Origin: Epiperipatus broadwayi
Lineage: Eukaryota > Onychophora > Udeonychophora > Euonychophora > Peripatidae
Direction: 5' to 3'
DNA: 64,000 bases
Assembly (NCBI GenBank): GCA_028023455.1
Contig: JAQFVV010006215.1
Location: 7,237,230-7,301,229 of the forward strand
This document shows, in pieces, positions 53,701 through 57,881 of this stretch. Every line of letters starts with the position of its first letter. Position 1 is the stretch's first letter. The notes under the pieces were generated by a model, which saw nothing but the letters and a program-made list of their open reading frames with translations, searched no databases and was not told where the DNA came from. The translations under genes were made by a program, and so were the position numbers.

Positions 53701-53991
53701 AACAAAACATCAGATTGAGGTACTAAAACAATATTACAGCACATATGTATAGGATAAAATTCCCTTCTGATTAAATTATATACAAATACTGCGTAAATTA
53801 AACGGAGACTTATATAACTTTAAAAAAGAATAGAAAATAACTTTTTAACTTATAAAAAAATTCAAATCAACATTTTTATGAATGCAAAGCAACAAGCTTT
53901 TGAGCAAAACATATAATGACTAATAATATTAATAGTATAAAACTTAACATTTACCTGTTCATCTTTAACATCAAATGTTTTACAAGTTAGT
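5669..53991 (-). CDS. ODR4: ODR4 (protein odr-4 homologue), 8 exons, 5' part outside the window
   Basis: Eight minus-strand exons each have AG acceptors and GT donors, and their phases join without a break: 37, 138, 174, 123, 88, 183, 96 and 65 nt give about 300 codons ending in TAA. Landmarks in order are CKTFDVKDEQ, KPAEWKFSSP, RGTIQGRAFVHSEV, DIVRSIVSRCEIHCEDLLL, LPRRVFVNLP, VSDYLFEGDT and a hydrophobic tail ending GISYFYFD. They occur in the same order as in animal ODR4, where the RCEI..EDLLL, P.RVFVPLPG and CDYKF blocks and a C-terminal membrane anchor ending near the last residue are characteristic. ODR4 is an ER tail-anchored protein. It assists maturation of certain receptors in worms and partners the UFM1-specific protease UFSP2. 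Vertebrate forms are about 450 residues, so roughly the first 150 are encoded to the right of 64000. All large elements from 7 to 64 kb sit in its introns. The family was recognised from memory of its motifs, not by a search. Confidence 0.85.
6160..6502 (-). CDS. Candidate two-exon 3' end of an unidentified minus-strand transcript
   Basis: Exon A (6460-6502) lies between TATTATTCAG and GTATAT and encodes IYFAVLVPSHIPPP. Exon B (6160-6272) follows a good acceptor (TTTCTTTTTCCAG) and encodes DPTVKPAGFDFLDIIG and a hydrophobic GQYLIVTLICLI before a TAG. The exons share a split codon across a 187-base intron. The product would have a proline-rich turn and a terminal hydrophobic segment. Its phase does not fit the ODR4 exon at 20.6 kb, so it is not a simple alternative ODR4 tail unless an unseen exon intervenes. 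It could be a nested gene, an alternative terminal exon or a pseudogene piece. The plus strand is also open here (6181-6333) but lacks equally good context. Confidence 0.4.
7120..7490 (+). mobile_element. RTE-type LINE fragment (5' region and start of endonuclease)
   Basis: Sequence richer in G and C than its surroundings, with a purine-rich GAGGAGGAAGAGAAAGATGG stretch. At about 7378-7420 it encodes IGTWNIRSS, the beginning of the apurinic-type endonuclease domain of RTE-like LINEs (usual pattern GTWN(V/I)R). The frame is lost soon afterwards. It is a short decayed piece and no reverse transcriptase follows. It lies in the last ODR4 intron, on the strand opposite to the gene. Confidence 0.5.
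9189..9192. repeat. TTAA target duplication, left copy
   Basis: TTAA directly before the left terminal repeat of the inserted element. It is the native TTAA of the repeat-unit motif GGCTTATATTAAGATAGCAA, which continues after the right copy at 11218. Confidence 0.85.
10606..10973 (-). CDS. First coding exon inside the TTAA element
   Basis: On the minus strand an acceptor (CACAATTTGTTAG) precedes 10973, a tandem ATG-ATG starts at 10933, and the frame stays open to a consensus donor AG|GTAAGT at 10605. The ~109-residue product has acidic Ser-rich segments (SSSEEETPL), a basic stretch (PAKKKKTT) that could act as a nuclear signal, and Pro/Gly/Ser-rich repeats (NTPGPSTS and NRPGPSSS). An 81-base intron (10974-11054) separates it from an untranslated exon. 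Past the donor, the frame without splicing ends at 10508. The next plausible acceptor (near 9660) leads to an early stop, so an intact protein is not evident. It is likely the N-terminus of a lost transposase. Confidence 0.5.
11055..11217 (-). promoter_or_regulatory. CpG-rich promoter-like end of the TTAA element with ETS and NRF1-type motifs
   Basis: About 160 bases rich in CpG and much less AT-rich than the surroundings. They contain CCGGAAGT at 11208-11215 (ETS-family core, partly inside the terminal repeat) and GCGCATGCGT at 11114-11123 (matches the NRF1 core). A donor-like GTAAGT at 11049-11054 on the minus strand follows, then the 81-base intron and the coding exon. ETS plus NRF1 sites are typical of animal housekeeping promoters. 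Here they would drive transcription leftward into the element. A 58-codon plus-strand frame also starts at 11061 but is probably incidental. Confidence 0.5.
11218..11221. repeat. TTAA target duplication, right copy
   Basis: TTAA immediately after the right terminal repeat; the interrupted tandem-repeat motif (GATAGCAATTCCTTAAACTT) resumes here and continues to about 11285. Confidence 0.85.
11286..12970. other. Intronic AT-rich DNA, nothing recognised
   Basis: Low-complexity A/T sequence inside the last ODR4 intron, with a G9 run at about 12041-12049. I find no exon with matching phase, no recognisable protein motif and no repeat shared with the rest of the window. Confidence 0.5.
12975..13220 (+). 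pseudogene. LINE reverse-transcriptase fragment (motif C region)
   Basis: The plus strand encodes ADNCVILATSKDDLQNSIHV followed by LHKI, which resembles the (F/Y)ADD-V-LLA-S-DDLQ-I--L region after RT motif C of non-LTR retrotransposons. A later stretch (FKHLD) resembles the F-YLG block. The catalytic YADD is degraded (ADN) and stops and frameshifts are frequent, so it is an old relic. The clade cannot be decided. Confidence 0.5.
13749..14532 (+). pseudogene. Penelope-like element relic: RT motif and GIY-YIG endonuclease
   Basis: An upstream segment (about 13800-13936) encodes WLRYIDDTFLVW and FFIHINNL, the RT motif C block of Penelope-like elements (YIDD-F). About 400 bases later, 14350-14532 encodes CDMCPTTYIGKSNRHISVR and LALHVLDTGHHIDF, the GIY-YIG-type endonuclease with its preceding CxxC and following histidines that uniquely sits C-terminal to the RT in this class. 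Stops and frameshifts separate the two parts and the N-terminal RT motifs are missing. It lies opposite in orientation to ODR4. Confidence 0.75.
14540..17650. other. Intronic stretch without a clear gene
   Basis: The first part is AT-rich. From about 15290 to 16300 the base composition is more balanced, and an unassigned frame of about 100 codons (15978-16283, no recognisable motif, non-ATG start with an ATG at 15987) lies there. At 16940-16960 the minus strand has TAGCTCAGTGGAATAGCAGAG, a good match to a tRNA D-arm/A box, without a convincing B box in place. At about 17020 the plus strand has GGTTCAAATGCC, resembling a B box. These may be remnants of tRNA-derived SINEs. Confidence 0.35.
17652..17667 (-). 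repeat. Short (GAT)n 3' tail of the RTE element
   Basis: Just after the RTE reading frame the minus strand reads GATGATGATGATGATTT. RTE-clade elements commonly end in short tandem repeats rather than poly-A, so this marks the 3' end of the insertion. Confidence 0.7.
17652..19790 (-). pseudogene. 5'-truncated RTE-type LINE with reverse transcriptase
   Basis: Reading leftward: linker after the endonuclease (FKLELTNRFQVLGDFEHDS at about 19690-19600); RT finger region with KGKAPGNDGI; palm motif A VDYEKAFDS (about 18715); motif B GVRQGDSMSPKLF (about 18550); motif C FADDVVVF (about 18430); KKTKVM; and the C-terminal WAGHIARR and RWMDEIRKCAG blocks. That order and C-terminus are typical of RTE-like LINEs. 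The frame shifts near an A/T homopolymer at about 18955 and again near 18460, and a TAA interrupts it near 18003, so it is inactive. The endonuclease half is absent (5' truncation). Confidence 0.82.
20083..20524. repeat. Long palindrome (foldback element) with asymmetric left insert
   Basis: 20245-20359 pairs with 20378-20490 as a near-complete inverted repeat (ends GACCATGGTTTC and GAAACCATGGTC around an 18-base loop). It includes GCTTTGTGTTAAATGCTTA with its complement. Outside it, 20083-20112 (TGATAACTTAATTTTAAAAC...) also pairs with 20488-20524. The left outer and inner arms are separated by about 130 bases absent from the right side. No open frame. It lies about 70 bases left of an ODR4 exon on the map, that is, just downstream of that exon's donor. 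Confidence 0.85.
20598..20693 (-). CDS. ODR4: ODR4 penultimate exon, acidic/basic linker
   Basis: 96 nt, acceptor ATTTTAAG and donor GTAAGAA. It accepts the split Asp codon from 37 kb, stays open for 31 codons (PEDLKKPEVNLIDPVVEF then ARIQTLKKAKSIL) and leaves an A that pairs with TG at 5733 to make ATG. Linker sequence before the membrane anchor is poorly conserved in ODR4, so support is the splice phase on both sides and the non-random codon content. It is over 16 kb from the exon before it and nearly 15 kb from the last exon. Confidence 0.72.
20922..21142. repeat. Second palindromic foldback element
   Basis: The centre is a perfect 12-bp inverted repeat (ACAAATAGACAA at 21021-21032, TTGTCTATTTGT at 21045-21056). 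The arms continue imperfectly through TTTTTCAAATATAAGCAAC / TTTGTATTTGAAAAG and GTTGAGTATA / TACATTCAAC to AAGATGTGATAAT / ATTATCACATTT. Non-coding, no recognisable superfamily ends. It starts about 230 bases upstream of the ODR4 exon at 20598-20693. Confidence 0.7.
21143..29150. other. Large intronic region, mostly featureless
   Basis: Part of the 16-kb ODR4 intron. Two patches stand out from the AT-rich background. 21360-21815 has more balanced composition and ends with TGGCTAGCTCAGT (A-box-like, about 21770) and GGGTCTTCAAATGGG (weakly B-box-like), perhaps a SINE relic. 22910-23130 is GC-richer and unclassified, with a plus-strand frame containing WNWRGHILAAWDRE. Open frames such as 22227-22535 show no motif. 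The tandem repeat at 27638-27909 is listed separately. Otherwise nothing recognised. Confidence 0.4.
27638..27909. repeat. Degenerate minisatellite, about five ~55-bp units
   Basis: Units begin near 27638, 27691, 27744, 27799 and 27858. Each has the pattern G(T/A)GTAAAACTTCTTGTAATAAT-like sequence, then GCATATGTTAAT-like and TTATTAGTCAGG-like sequence. Unit length varies from about 52 to 59 bases and similarity is moderate, so this is an old tandem array. No coding potential. Confidence 0.6.
29160..29960 (+). pseudogene. RTE-type LINE relic: endonuclease and linker
   Basis: Frames on the plus strand encode RLVIQINERYQMQIIKLYAP (about 29273), EEVKDFY, DRFVEFAEKEKLYIMNSFF with KNAKWKWTW (about 29440) and EFDYILTENIKI. 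These are the endonuclease blocks R--V----YAPTS, GRF---A---L----T-F and -IDYIL of RTE-like LINEs. The following FDIPNLQKHTNEFKLEL (about 29702) matches the linker of the element at 17.65-19.79 kb (IPNLQKHSNEFKLEL), so the two are the same family. Many frameshifts and stops. Opposite orientation to ODR4. Confidence 0.72.
31421..31567. repeat. Foldback element, ~147 bp
   Basis: A perfect 17-bp inverted repeat (31458-31474 with 31503-31519, GCACTTTTGGTGAAGCT and complement) sits inside longer imperfect arms. GTGGTTTCTTTCTTCTTTA at about 31431 pairs with TAAAGAAGAAAGAAATCAC at about 31536. The loop is about 28 bases. No coding potential. Confidence 0.78.
31826..31840 (+). repeat. hAT-type terminal inverted repeat (left end only)
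   Basis: CAGTGGTTCTTAACC followed by AATGTTCCATGC and GAAGTGTTCCAC, the usual left-end arrangement of hAT elements in animals. No matching right end was found. It may be the left end of the element whose transposase relic lies at 33.9-35.3 kb, about 2 kb downstream on the same strand, but that link is inference. Confidence 0.5.
31841..33840. other. Intronic DNA between hAT left end and transposase relic
   Basis: AT-rich, with no frame or motif I can assign. It includes GGGGGGTATGATCAGTAAAAATTAT-type sequence near 31940 and a CAGCAGCAG microsatellite-like run near 33210. If the hAT end at 31826 belongs to the transposase relic, this is its 5' non-coding part. Confidence 0.35.
33853..35300 (+). 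pseudogene. hAT transposase relic (ZBED5/SCAND3-like group)
   Basis: Consecutive plus-strand frames match the layout of hAT transposases of the ZBED5/SCAND3 type: NNSMVPAKC (BED-like zinc-finger region, about 33980), YFQRLLENH (about 34030), SLSNDTIKK (about 34253), FALQINESTDKS (about 34339), GQFLYCRELT (about 34421), then DTIGHNIFELIESYLE (about 34742), GCPDSAPSMIRS (about 34822), NPNIISMHCFLQRENL (about 34886) and LLLNTNIRWLFRGKVL (about 35063). The frame is broken many times and a MITE (34454-34738) is inserted between CRELT and DTIGHN. It is dead and lies antisense to ODR4 within an intron. Confidence 0.8.
34454..34738. mobile_element. MITE inserted into the hAT transposase relic
   Basis: 34454-34501 (AAAACTCTCTCCATATAGTA then TTGCCACT...) is the inverted repeat of 34636-34683. 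A shared right part runs to about 34738. The interior (CCCCAAACTAGTTTCTGGCT, CCTTCATCAGTGAG, GCACCTAGATCTTAGGA) is nearly identical to the element at 36541-36855. Removing the insert rejoins the transposase relic between CRELT and DTIGHN, which defines both edges to within a few bases. Compared with the 36.5-kb copy it lacks about 50 bases of the inner right arm. Confidence 0.78.
36541..36855. mobile_element. Second copy of the same MITE, near-perfect 78-bp palindrome
   Basis: 36541-36618 and 36700-36778 are inverted copies differing at about two positions (for example CCCTGTGCC versus CCCTATGCC). They flank an 80-base loop that contains TGGCTTGTGGCCTTCATCAG. From 36779 to about 36855 it matches the right flank of the 34.5-kb copy (ACTACTGTATGGA, GTTTTGCC, GGTGATCATGTGA). 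The left outer AAAACTCTC end of the other copy is missing here. The high arm identity suggests recent origin or correction. It lies about 110 bases left of an ODR4 exon. Confidence 0.78.
36965..37147 (-). CDS. ODR4: ODR4 exon with LPRRVFVNLP and SDYLFEGDT
   Basis: 183 nt, acceptor GTTTTATTTTAG, donor G|GTGAGA. It encodes VVHELPRRVFVNLP, SVSDYLFEGD, then an acidic helix (LKVHEEDVEANCEKIP). The same blocks in the same order are conserved in animal ODR4 (RVFVPLPG..., CDYKF.DE, IEDLE). Reading through the donor gives an early stop, consistent with the exon ending at 36965. Confidence 0.88.
37506..37593 (-). CDS. ODR4: ODR4 exon with RCEIHCEDLLL
   Basis: 88 nt (29 codons plus one base), acceptor TTTTTTTCAG and donor GTACAT. 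It encodes AMKTDIVRSI then SRCEIHCEDLLLIEQ, the most diagnostic ODR4 block. The leftover G combines with AT of the next exon to form an Asp codon. Confidence 0.88.
37594..38586. other. ODR4 intron, nothing recognised
   Basis: Very AT-rich, with an A-run near 37707 and no coding-like frame or known element. Confidence 0.45.
38587..38836. repeat. Direct duplication of a ~125-bp segment
   Basis: AAAAATATTAATGAAATTAT at about 38591 recurs at about 38716, and the copies share GACAAAAGATAATAAGA, GATAAACAA, AAAATTAAATCAA and TACAAAAGCT in order. Non-coding intron sequence. The two units differ by several substitutions and indels. Confidence 0.7.
38837..41983. other. ODR4 intron, nothing recognised
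   Basis: AT-rich throughout. Frames such as 40112-40354 and 41720-41914 are Lys/Asn/Ile/Phe-rich without motifs and are treated as chance. No repeat shared with other parts of the window was noticed. Confidence 0.4.
41984..42106 (-). CDS. ODR4: ODR4 exon with RGTIQGRAFVHS
   Basis: 123 nt, 41 whole codons, acceptor TTTTTCCACAG and strong donor GTAAGT. It contains a beta-rich stretch MLIRGTIQGRAFVHSEV followed by TVGEALH. The (K/R)G.(V/I)..RA(Y/F)(I/V)HS pattern followed by a short helix is the conserved strand block ahead of the RCEI motif in ODR4. Confidence 0.85.
42725..42965 (+). repeat. tRNA-derived SINE-like repeat, copy 1
   Basis: TTAGTTTGATGGTAAAATGA (42732 on) resembles a tRNA A box/D arm, and CAGTTTGATTCCC (42791-42803) a B box, about 60 bases apart. 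That is the arrangement of an internal RNA polymerase III promoter in a tRNA-derived SINE. Downstream sequence (GATTTAAAATGCAATAAAGC, CATCAGATAACCACT, GTTGCTGTTGTTTT) is shared with copy 2 at 43107. Confidence 0.6.
43107..43325 (+). repeat. tRNA-derived SINE-like repeat, copy 2
   Basis: Diverged second copy, same orientation, about 380 bases downstream of copy 1: GATTGTTAGCTTGCACAATA (A-box region), AGCTTTGAATCCC (B box, about 43173-43185), GATTTAAAATGAAATGAGCC and CATCTGATAATCACTG. Copies differ at many positions, so this is an old local pair. Both lie in an ODR4 intron. Confidence 0.6.
43980..44335 (-). pseudogene. Possible retroelement coding fragment, unclassified
   Basis: On the minus strand, a frame with one stop encodes MKDISSIGYSQEALQKEIKR with FNTKI, then, after a frame change, PWIIMTYKPKMANKIKSF and MLASEHQPVSVD. 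The charged, helix-like composition differs from the chance AT-rich frames, and the TYKP---- block is loosely reminiscent of retroelement proteins. I cannot assign a family. It directly abuts the ~450-bp repeat unit at 44335. Confidence 0.22.
44335..44805. repeat. Single unit of the ~450-bp tRNA-related repeat
   Basis: Starts with AATAGAGGGTTTTAAACTTA and continues with the family's blocks in order: TCAGTCTATATTCATC, CATGTGAAAAATATAAATGA, CAGAACCAGCACTCAT, ATCAGTGCTCGGTTTATATT, AAGATAGCAATTCTTTAAAT, CAGAGCCCTTGATGGATTTG and AGAGAGGGATGGGCTGG-like sequence. Same orientation as the 7.7-9.2 kb array. Closer to that array's subtype than to the 50-kb array. Confidence 0.75.
45452..45510. repeat. 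Short palindrome
   Basis: ATTCTAAAGCACTCATTGA at 45452-45470 pairs with TCAATAAGCACTTTAGAAT at 45492-45510 (two mismatches) around a 21-base loop. It could be a small foldback remnant. It is about 180 bases left of the ODR4 exon at 45688. Confidence 0.6.
45688..45861 (-). CDS. ODR4: ODR4 exon, central variable region
   Basis: 174 nt, 58 whole codons, acceptor CTATTTACAG and donor GTATGT. It encodes a segment beginning GLAPFCKKIWNATCTINN, then a Lys/Gly/Asp-rich linker (NYKKGGKKPVD) and a leucine-rich end (LYNLELYLSQ). The tryptophan followed by an I.....I.NG-like helix and the low-conservation linker correspond to the middle of ODR4. Confidence 0.82.
45949..46086 (-). CDS. ODR4: ODR4 exon with KPAEWKF motif
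   Basis: 138 nt, 46 whole codons, acceptor TTCTATTAG and donor GTACAC. It encodes KPAEWKFSSP, then a Cys/Trp-containing strand (ICNWARLDC) and ends LLKQLQ. The PxxWK(F/Y) start and the following tryptophan are ODR4 landmarks. Only an 87-base intron separates it from the next exon, in contrast to the kilobase introns elsewhere. Confidence 0.85.
46087..49689. other. ODR4 intron, nothing recognised
   Basis: AT-rich with a C-rich tract at about 48069-48085. Frames at 46696-46941, 48371-48565 and 49049-49258 have no recognisable motifs. No element boundaries seen. Confidence 0.4.
49690..51425. repeat. Second array of the ~450-bp tRNA-related repeat with an inverted end unit
   Basis: Units begin with GAAGGGACTTGAACTCAGAC-like sequence near 49720, 50186 and 50659 (period about 465-473). 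Each contains CATGTGAAAAAGATAAATGA, a GAACCAGCACTCATCAGTTG block, a GTGCTCAGCTTATATTAA block, GGATGGAATGCTCAAAGCCC and GATGCCAATATTATTATCAT. From about 51083 to 51425 a unit lies in opposite orientation (GATAATAATATTGGTATCAA ... GAGTTCAAATACCTTC), making a head-to-head junction. In that inverted unit, ATCAGTTGTATAAGATGG followed by GAGTTCAAATAC resembles the A and B boxes of a tRNA promoter. Confidence 0.8.
52090..52390 (+). pseudogene. Penelope-like element relic: GIY-YIG endonuclease end
   Basis: One frame encodes VYNIACPNNYCKGTYYGESR with SLATRLHN, the CxxC...(G)TY-GE(T/S)-R-L--R pattern of the GIY-YIG domain. A second frame then continues with CIPDNPTIVCRERHDLKRKI and KEALFI, the R(E)R---RRIKEAL- block that follows in Penelope-like elements. 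The change of frame near 52220 is a frameshift. No RT part is visible upstream. It is a different, less AT-rich copy from the one at 13.7-14.5 kb. Confidence 0.65.
52740..53020 (+). pseudogene. LINE reverse-transcriptase fragment (motifs B to C)
   Basis: A plus-strand frame encodes SPFLFNLYVKPAKRKENLDE, then INRKIINKVKYAVDNKELKW and LNIIKTEIMTR. This matches the RT stretch LSP-LFNLY, -N-LRYADDT, and L--K--IK-KTKIM- of RTE/related non-LTR elements. The catalytic YADD has decayed to YAVD and sequence around it is gapped, so it is an inactive fragment. Confidence 0.55.
53512..53785. repeat. Large foldback element next to an ODR4 exon
   Basis: 53512-53603 and 53689-53785 form an imperfect inverted repeat with about 90-base arms. 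TTTAATCAGAAAGAATT pairs with the 3' arm's CCCTTCTGATTAAA, ATCCTATACACATGCGCTGT with ACAGCACATATGTATAGGAT, and TGTTTTGTTGAGTA with TACTCAACAAAACA. The loop is about 85 bases. Non-coding. It lies about 170 bases left of the 37-nt ODR4 exon, that is, just downstream of its donor. Confidence 0.78.
53955..53991 (-). CDS. ODR4: ODR4 exon (most 5' in window)
   Basis: A 37-nt exon between TATATTCAG and GTAAAT on the minus strand. It begins with the last base of a split codon and encodes LTCKTFDVKDEQ, matching the ODR4 block just before the PA(D/E)WK motif. It is very short but needed for the reading frame. The donor leaves phase 0, as the next exon requires. Confidence 0.78.
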
Positions 53992-56900
53992 CTGAATATA
54001 TAATTAAAGAAAAAAAAAGAAATAAATATGATAAACTAAATTTTAGTTTAAAAAATTGCAATTTTTTTTATTAACAAACCAATTTTTTATTTGGAAAATT
54101 AAATTTCTTTTCTGGTTTCTCAATTTATATATATCAACATGAATATTTTCTCTTCCATATATTGACAAACAGGAGAGATCTTTTATGCAAAAAAAAAAAA
54201 TGAATAAATGGATAATTCTAAAAAGGAAGCTAATTGCTATTACATTAATTTTCTTCATATAAGGGTACATTCAACCTTCCTCTTTATATTCCAACCATTC
54301 TTCCTCTGAAGAAAATATCTGCAGTGTTAGTGCATATTGGTAAACAATATGTGAATATCATGCATAGTCATAGCAGAAATTGGGTTTTTATTGAGTACCT
54401 CATCTGCGTTCATAGTTTCCTATCAGTCCATGCACATTGGAAAACCCAGAAAATATTAGATACACATACAGACACACATAAAAAAATTATAATACATAAT
54501 GATGATATAATCCAATTCAATTTCAAGCTACTTATTTATAACTGCTTAACGATAATTAGAAAAAGATAGCTCCATCTTTCCTAAATGTCTAAGATTAAAT
54601 AAAAAACAACAAATATTTAAACAACTGAGAAACAAAAATGAAATTTTAATGAAATAAGCTATTATTAAAACTCTATGTAACCATTTTAAATTTAGATAAT
54701 ATCCCAATTAATTCAAATTTCACAATTGTTTTTGGTTTAAATTTACTTTGTCTTTATTTAATCTTAGATAAACTAGTTGAAATTATCTTTTTCTAGTCAT
54801 TACAAAGCAATTATAAACAAATGGCTGGAAATTGGATTAGTTAGCATTATGAGTAGATAATTTATATGCTCCTTTTATCATAATATTTAGTTAAAATTCT
54901 AATATATATATATTTATTAGAGCGCAGATTCAATTAATGCAGTAATTTTTCATTACTTTCTAAATATAAGACATGCAATAAATTAACAAAAAAAAAAAAA
55001 TAATATTTCATTTCTATTTTCTTTCTTGTAAATCAGAAGAAAAAAAATTCTTTAAATTAAAACTAAATCATGAATGTTGATCATCTATTATAATATTAAT
55101 GAATTATTTATTTTAGAAAATTGCTTTAATATTTATTTAAAATAAAAAAAATTATAACTTCTGGCATGAAAGAATAATGACATAAATCTAGATTTCAAGT
55201 CAGAAAGATGATAAATAAAACATTTATAGAATAAACTGACTATTATAAAAAAACAAGTTTAACTGACTTTCCGTGTTGGTGTCTTTTACAGTTTATTGAT
55301 CCAGCCCATGTCGTTTTTGAAATTGTTTCCAATCAATAAACATATTGAGGTTAATTATTTCTTTAATATTTATTTCTTAATCTAATTTTTTTTTTAATTG
55401 ATTAATTTAATTTATTTATTCATTTAATATTTTAGTATTTCTTTCATAATATGACTTGTTTTAATTTTGGTAAAAGGAAAATCAGCAAAATTAATTTTTC
55501 TGCCATCGGCCTGGTAATGTTATATTTCCGTGTTTTTGCATAACATCAATGCCATCAAGCAGATGACACCAGCTAATAGAATAGTACCATTTATTATTTT
55601 CATGTCATATCTTTTTTTTTTCGCAAAATGTTTTCATAGCACTTTATCAAAATATAATGGCATTGTATTATTTCAATATTTTTTTTTTCTTGTGAAAAAA
55701 GTTATGATGAAAAGATTTCACTGAGGCATAACACATAATGATTTATTATAAATATGTGACTTTTTTTTTTCGCATTAAATAGTGAAGGTATAATTTTACT
55801 CTAATTTATAATAGATTTGCTTAGCGCTTTTGAGATTTCATGTTTGAATCTCATACTCATAGCTGTGTAAATAACGATTGTTATGATTTATGCAAATAAT
55901 GATTTATTATAGATAAAAATTATTATACTATTATGAAAAGCACTGATCAAGAATTTAATAAATGTGGACTTGCATTTACTCTATCAAAGACAAACTGGTG
56001 AAATCTAGCTAAGGAGTATTATTTATCTTAAATTTATTTTTTAAACACAAATATTAAATTTCAAAATTGACAATGTTTGGTGTATCCATTAAACTATTAT
56101 CAAATTAGCAATATATTTAATAAGCTCAGTTATGAATGCTTCTTTGTAGTCATCTGAGAGAGGAAATATGGAAAGACAAAATATAGAAAAATTTATTATT
56201 GTGTTAAAGACTTAATGACCAAAAAGTTTAGATATTTTGCAGAACATTTTTGTATTAAAATTAGATATTTTATATACGTTTTTTTTTTTGTTTACTAATA
56301 AAATTTTTAGTTTTTAAAAAAAAGTTAGTTAGGAATTTTTAAAACTGAATAATATATTTTTAGTTTTAATCTTCATAAAGAGTTTAAATGAAATTTATCT
56401 CTAGCATCAGAGTAATTATCTTCAAATTTTACTACAGAATCAATTTTCATTTATACTTAACAAAAAGGAATATGAAAGATTCATCTTTAAGGACCTATAA
56501 CTAAAACATTTGCATTAAAGGTCTATGTATGTAGTTTTAGATCGACCATTCTCAGTGTGTTAATACTTTTAAAAGTTTTAACTACGGAGACAAGGAAAAA
56601 TATGGATTTTGTCTTTAACTGCTCTTATCTTAATTTATTTGCACTCATAACAGTAATATTAGAAAGAATGCTTATTTCAGAATTCCTTAAATTAGTTCTA
56701 TGGTAATATGCACATTTTGTTAATTAAGTTCAATTACTGAGAATTCAAAAGATGCAATTTATTTTTGCATTTTTCAGGAATGATGGCTTTAGCTACTGCA
56801 TTGATTTTAATAATTAATATAATGATTAAAAATTACTATGCATTTTCTATGAATATTAAGCATTTGTTATTAACAAAAACAAACTTTCTAAATGATGTAC

Positions 56901-57064
56901 ATTTTTTAGCAATACAAAAAATCAATAGTTTTGAAATGAAGTTAAAATTGCTTCAGAAATTGTAAAGCTACATATAGGTTTCCGAGTGATAAAACATTAA
57001 TATAAACCAGAATTGCAATTACAATAAATAGTAATATTTGAATAGAAATATAGTATATATACTT
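53992..57064. other. Right-hand ODR4 intron, mostly featureless
   Basis: AT-rich sequence. The next upstream ODR4 exon (residues before CKTFDV) was looked for and not found here. Open frames at 54043-54270, 54324-54569 and 55530-55724 show no motif. The only shared sequence noticed is the short hAT-related match at 55512-55577. Confidence 0.4.
55512..55577. repeat. Fragment related to the interior of the hAT element
   Basis: GGCCTGGTAATGTTATATTT and CATCAATGCCATCAAGCAG at about 55509-55562 correspond to GGCCTGGTAACGTTACATTT and AACAATGCCAACAAGCGG at about 1468-1522 in the complete element at 43-1868. The match is short and diverged, indicating a second, decayed member of that family. Confidence 0.5.
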
Positions 57065-57375
57065 AAGCTAGATGTAATTAAAGAGGATTTGAACACACAC
57101 TTTCAAGCTCCCTTCAGTCATCATTCTATCTCATATAACTGATAAACACGAACACATACATGTGAAATAGATAAATGATCTCCAATATATGTATTTCATG
57201 CTGAACCAGCATTCATCAGTTGATCTGAATCATCATCTTCATCACATATATATAATCAGTGCTCTCCTTATATTAAGATAGCAAATCTATAAACTTTAAT
57301 GAACAGGCATCAATCCTCTCCCCTTTCCAATTCTTCAGCCATACATATCATTGAAAATTTGATGATGAATGGAAA
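57065..57375. repeat. Partial unit of the ~450-bp tRNA-related repeat
   Basis: Begins AGATGTAATTAAAGAGGATT-TGAAC and contains ACATGTGAAATAGATAAATG, ATTTCATGCTGAACCAGCAT, TATAATCAGTGCTCTCCTTA and AAGATAGCAAATC, then stops near CATATCATTGAAAATTTGAT. Same orientation as most units. It matches the 50-kb subtype better than the 8-kb subtype. Confidence 0.75.
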
Positions 57376-57716
57376 TTTCAAATAGAAAGGCAAAACGAAT
57401 TGATGCAAAATGAAATTTTTAGCCCACTCAATGGCTTTGCATATTAATTAAATTTTGATGAAAGTTATTAACTTTCTTGTTGGTTACAAAATTGTTAATT
57501 GCTATGCAATGTAAACATTTTGATGACTGAAATCAACAATATGAAAGATGAGTATAATCAAAGCACCATTAAACCGCATCTTAATTGCTATGAGATCAAT
57601 TATTTTATTTATTAATGTTTTAATTAAAAGAACAGGTAATTCTACTATAATTAGCTGGATGTTTTCTTAAAAGAAATGCATTAAAAAAAATATTTAAAAA
57701 ATTACAGTAATTATAG

Positions 57717-57733
57717 AAAAAAGGGTAAAAGTT
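57717..57733. repeat. Target-site duplication, left of the LINE
   Basis: AAAAAAGGGTAAAAGTT, repeated exactly at 63727-63743 on the other side of the LINE (the A run of the second copy merges with the element's poly-A). This fixes the 5' end of the element at about 57734. Confidence 0.85.
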
Positions 57734-57881
57734 GAGATGGAGCCAATCTGCTTTCATTTCTTCACATCTACTCATTTTAAAAAGTTTATTAAAAATATTA
57801 AATCAAAAAAGTCTTTCAATCCAAGCTGCTCATCAGAGCAGGTAAGCTTTATTTTTGTGTTATAATATATTATTTACAAAA

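Noticed and set aside
55300-55345. Possible plus-strand exon after TGTCTTTTACAG (FIDPAHVVFEIVSNQ)
   Set aside because: Good-looking acceptor, but the frame ends after about 15 codons with no partner exon or recognisable similarity.
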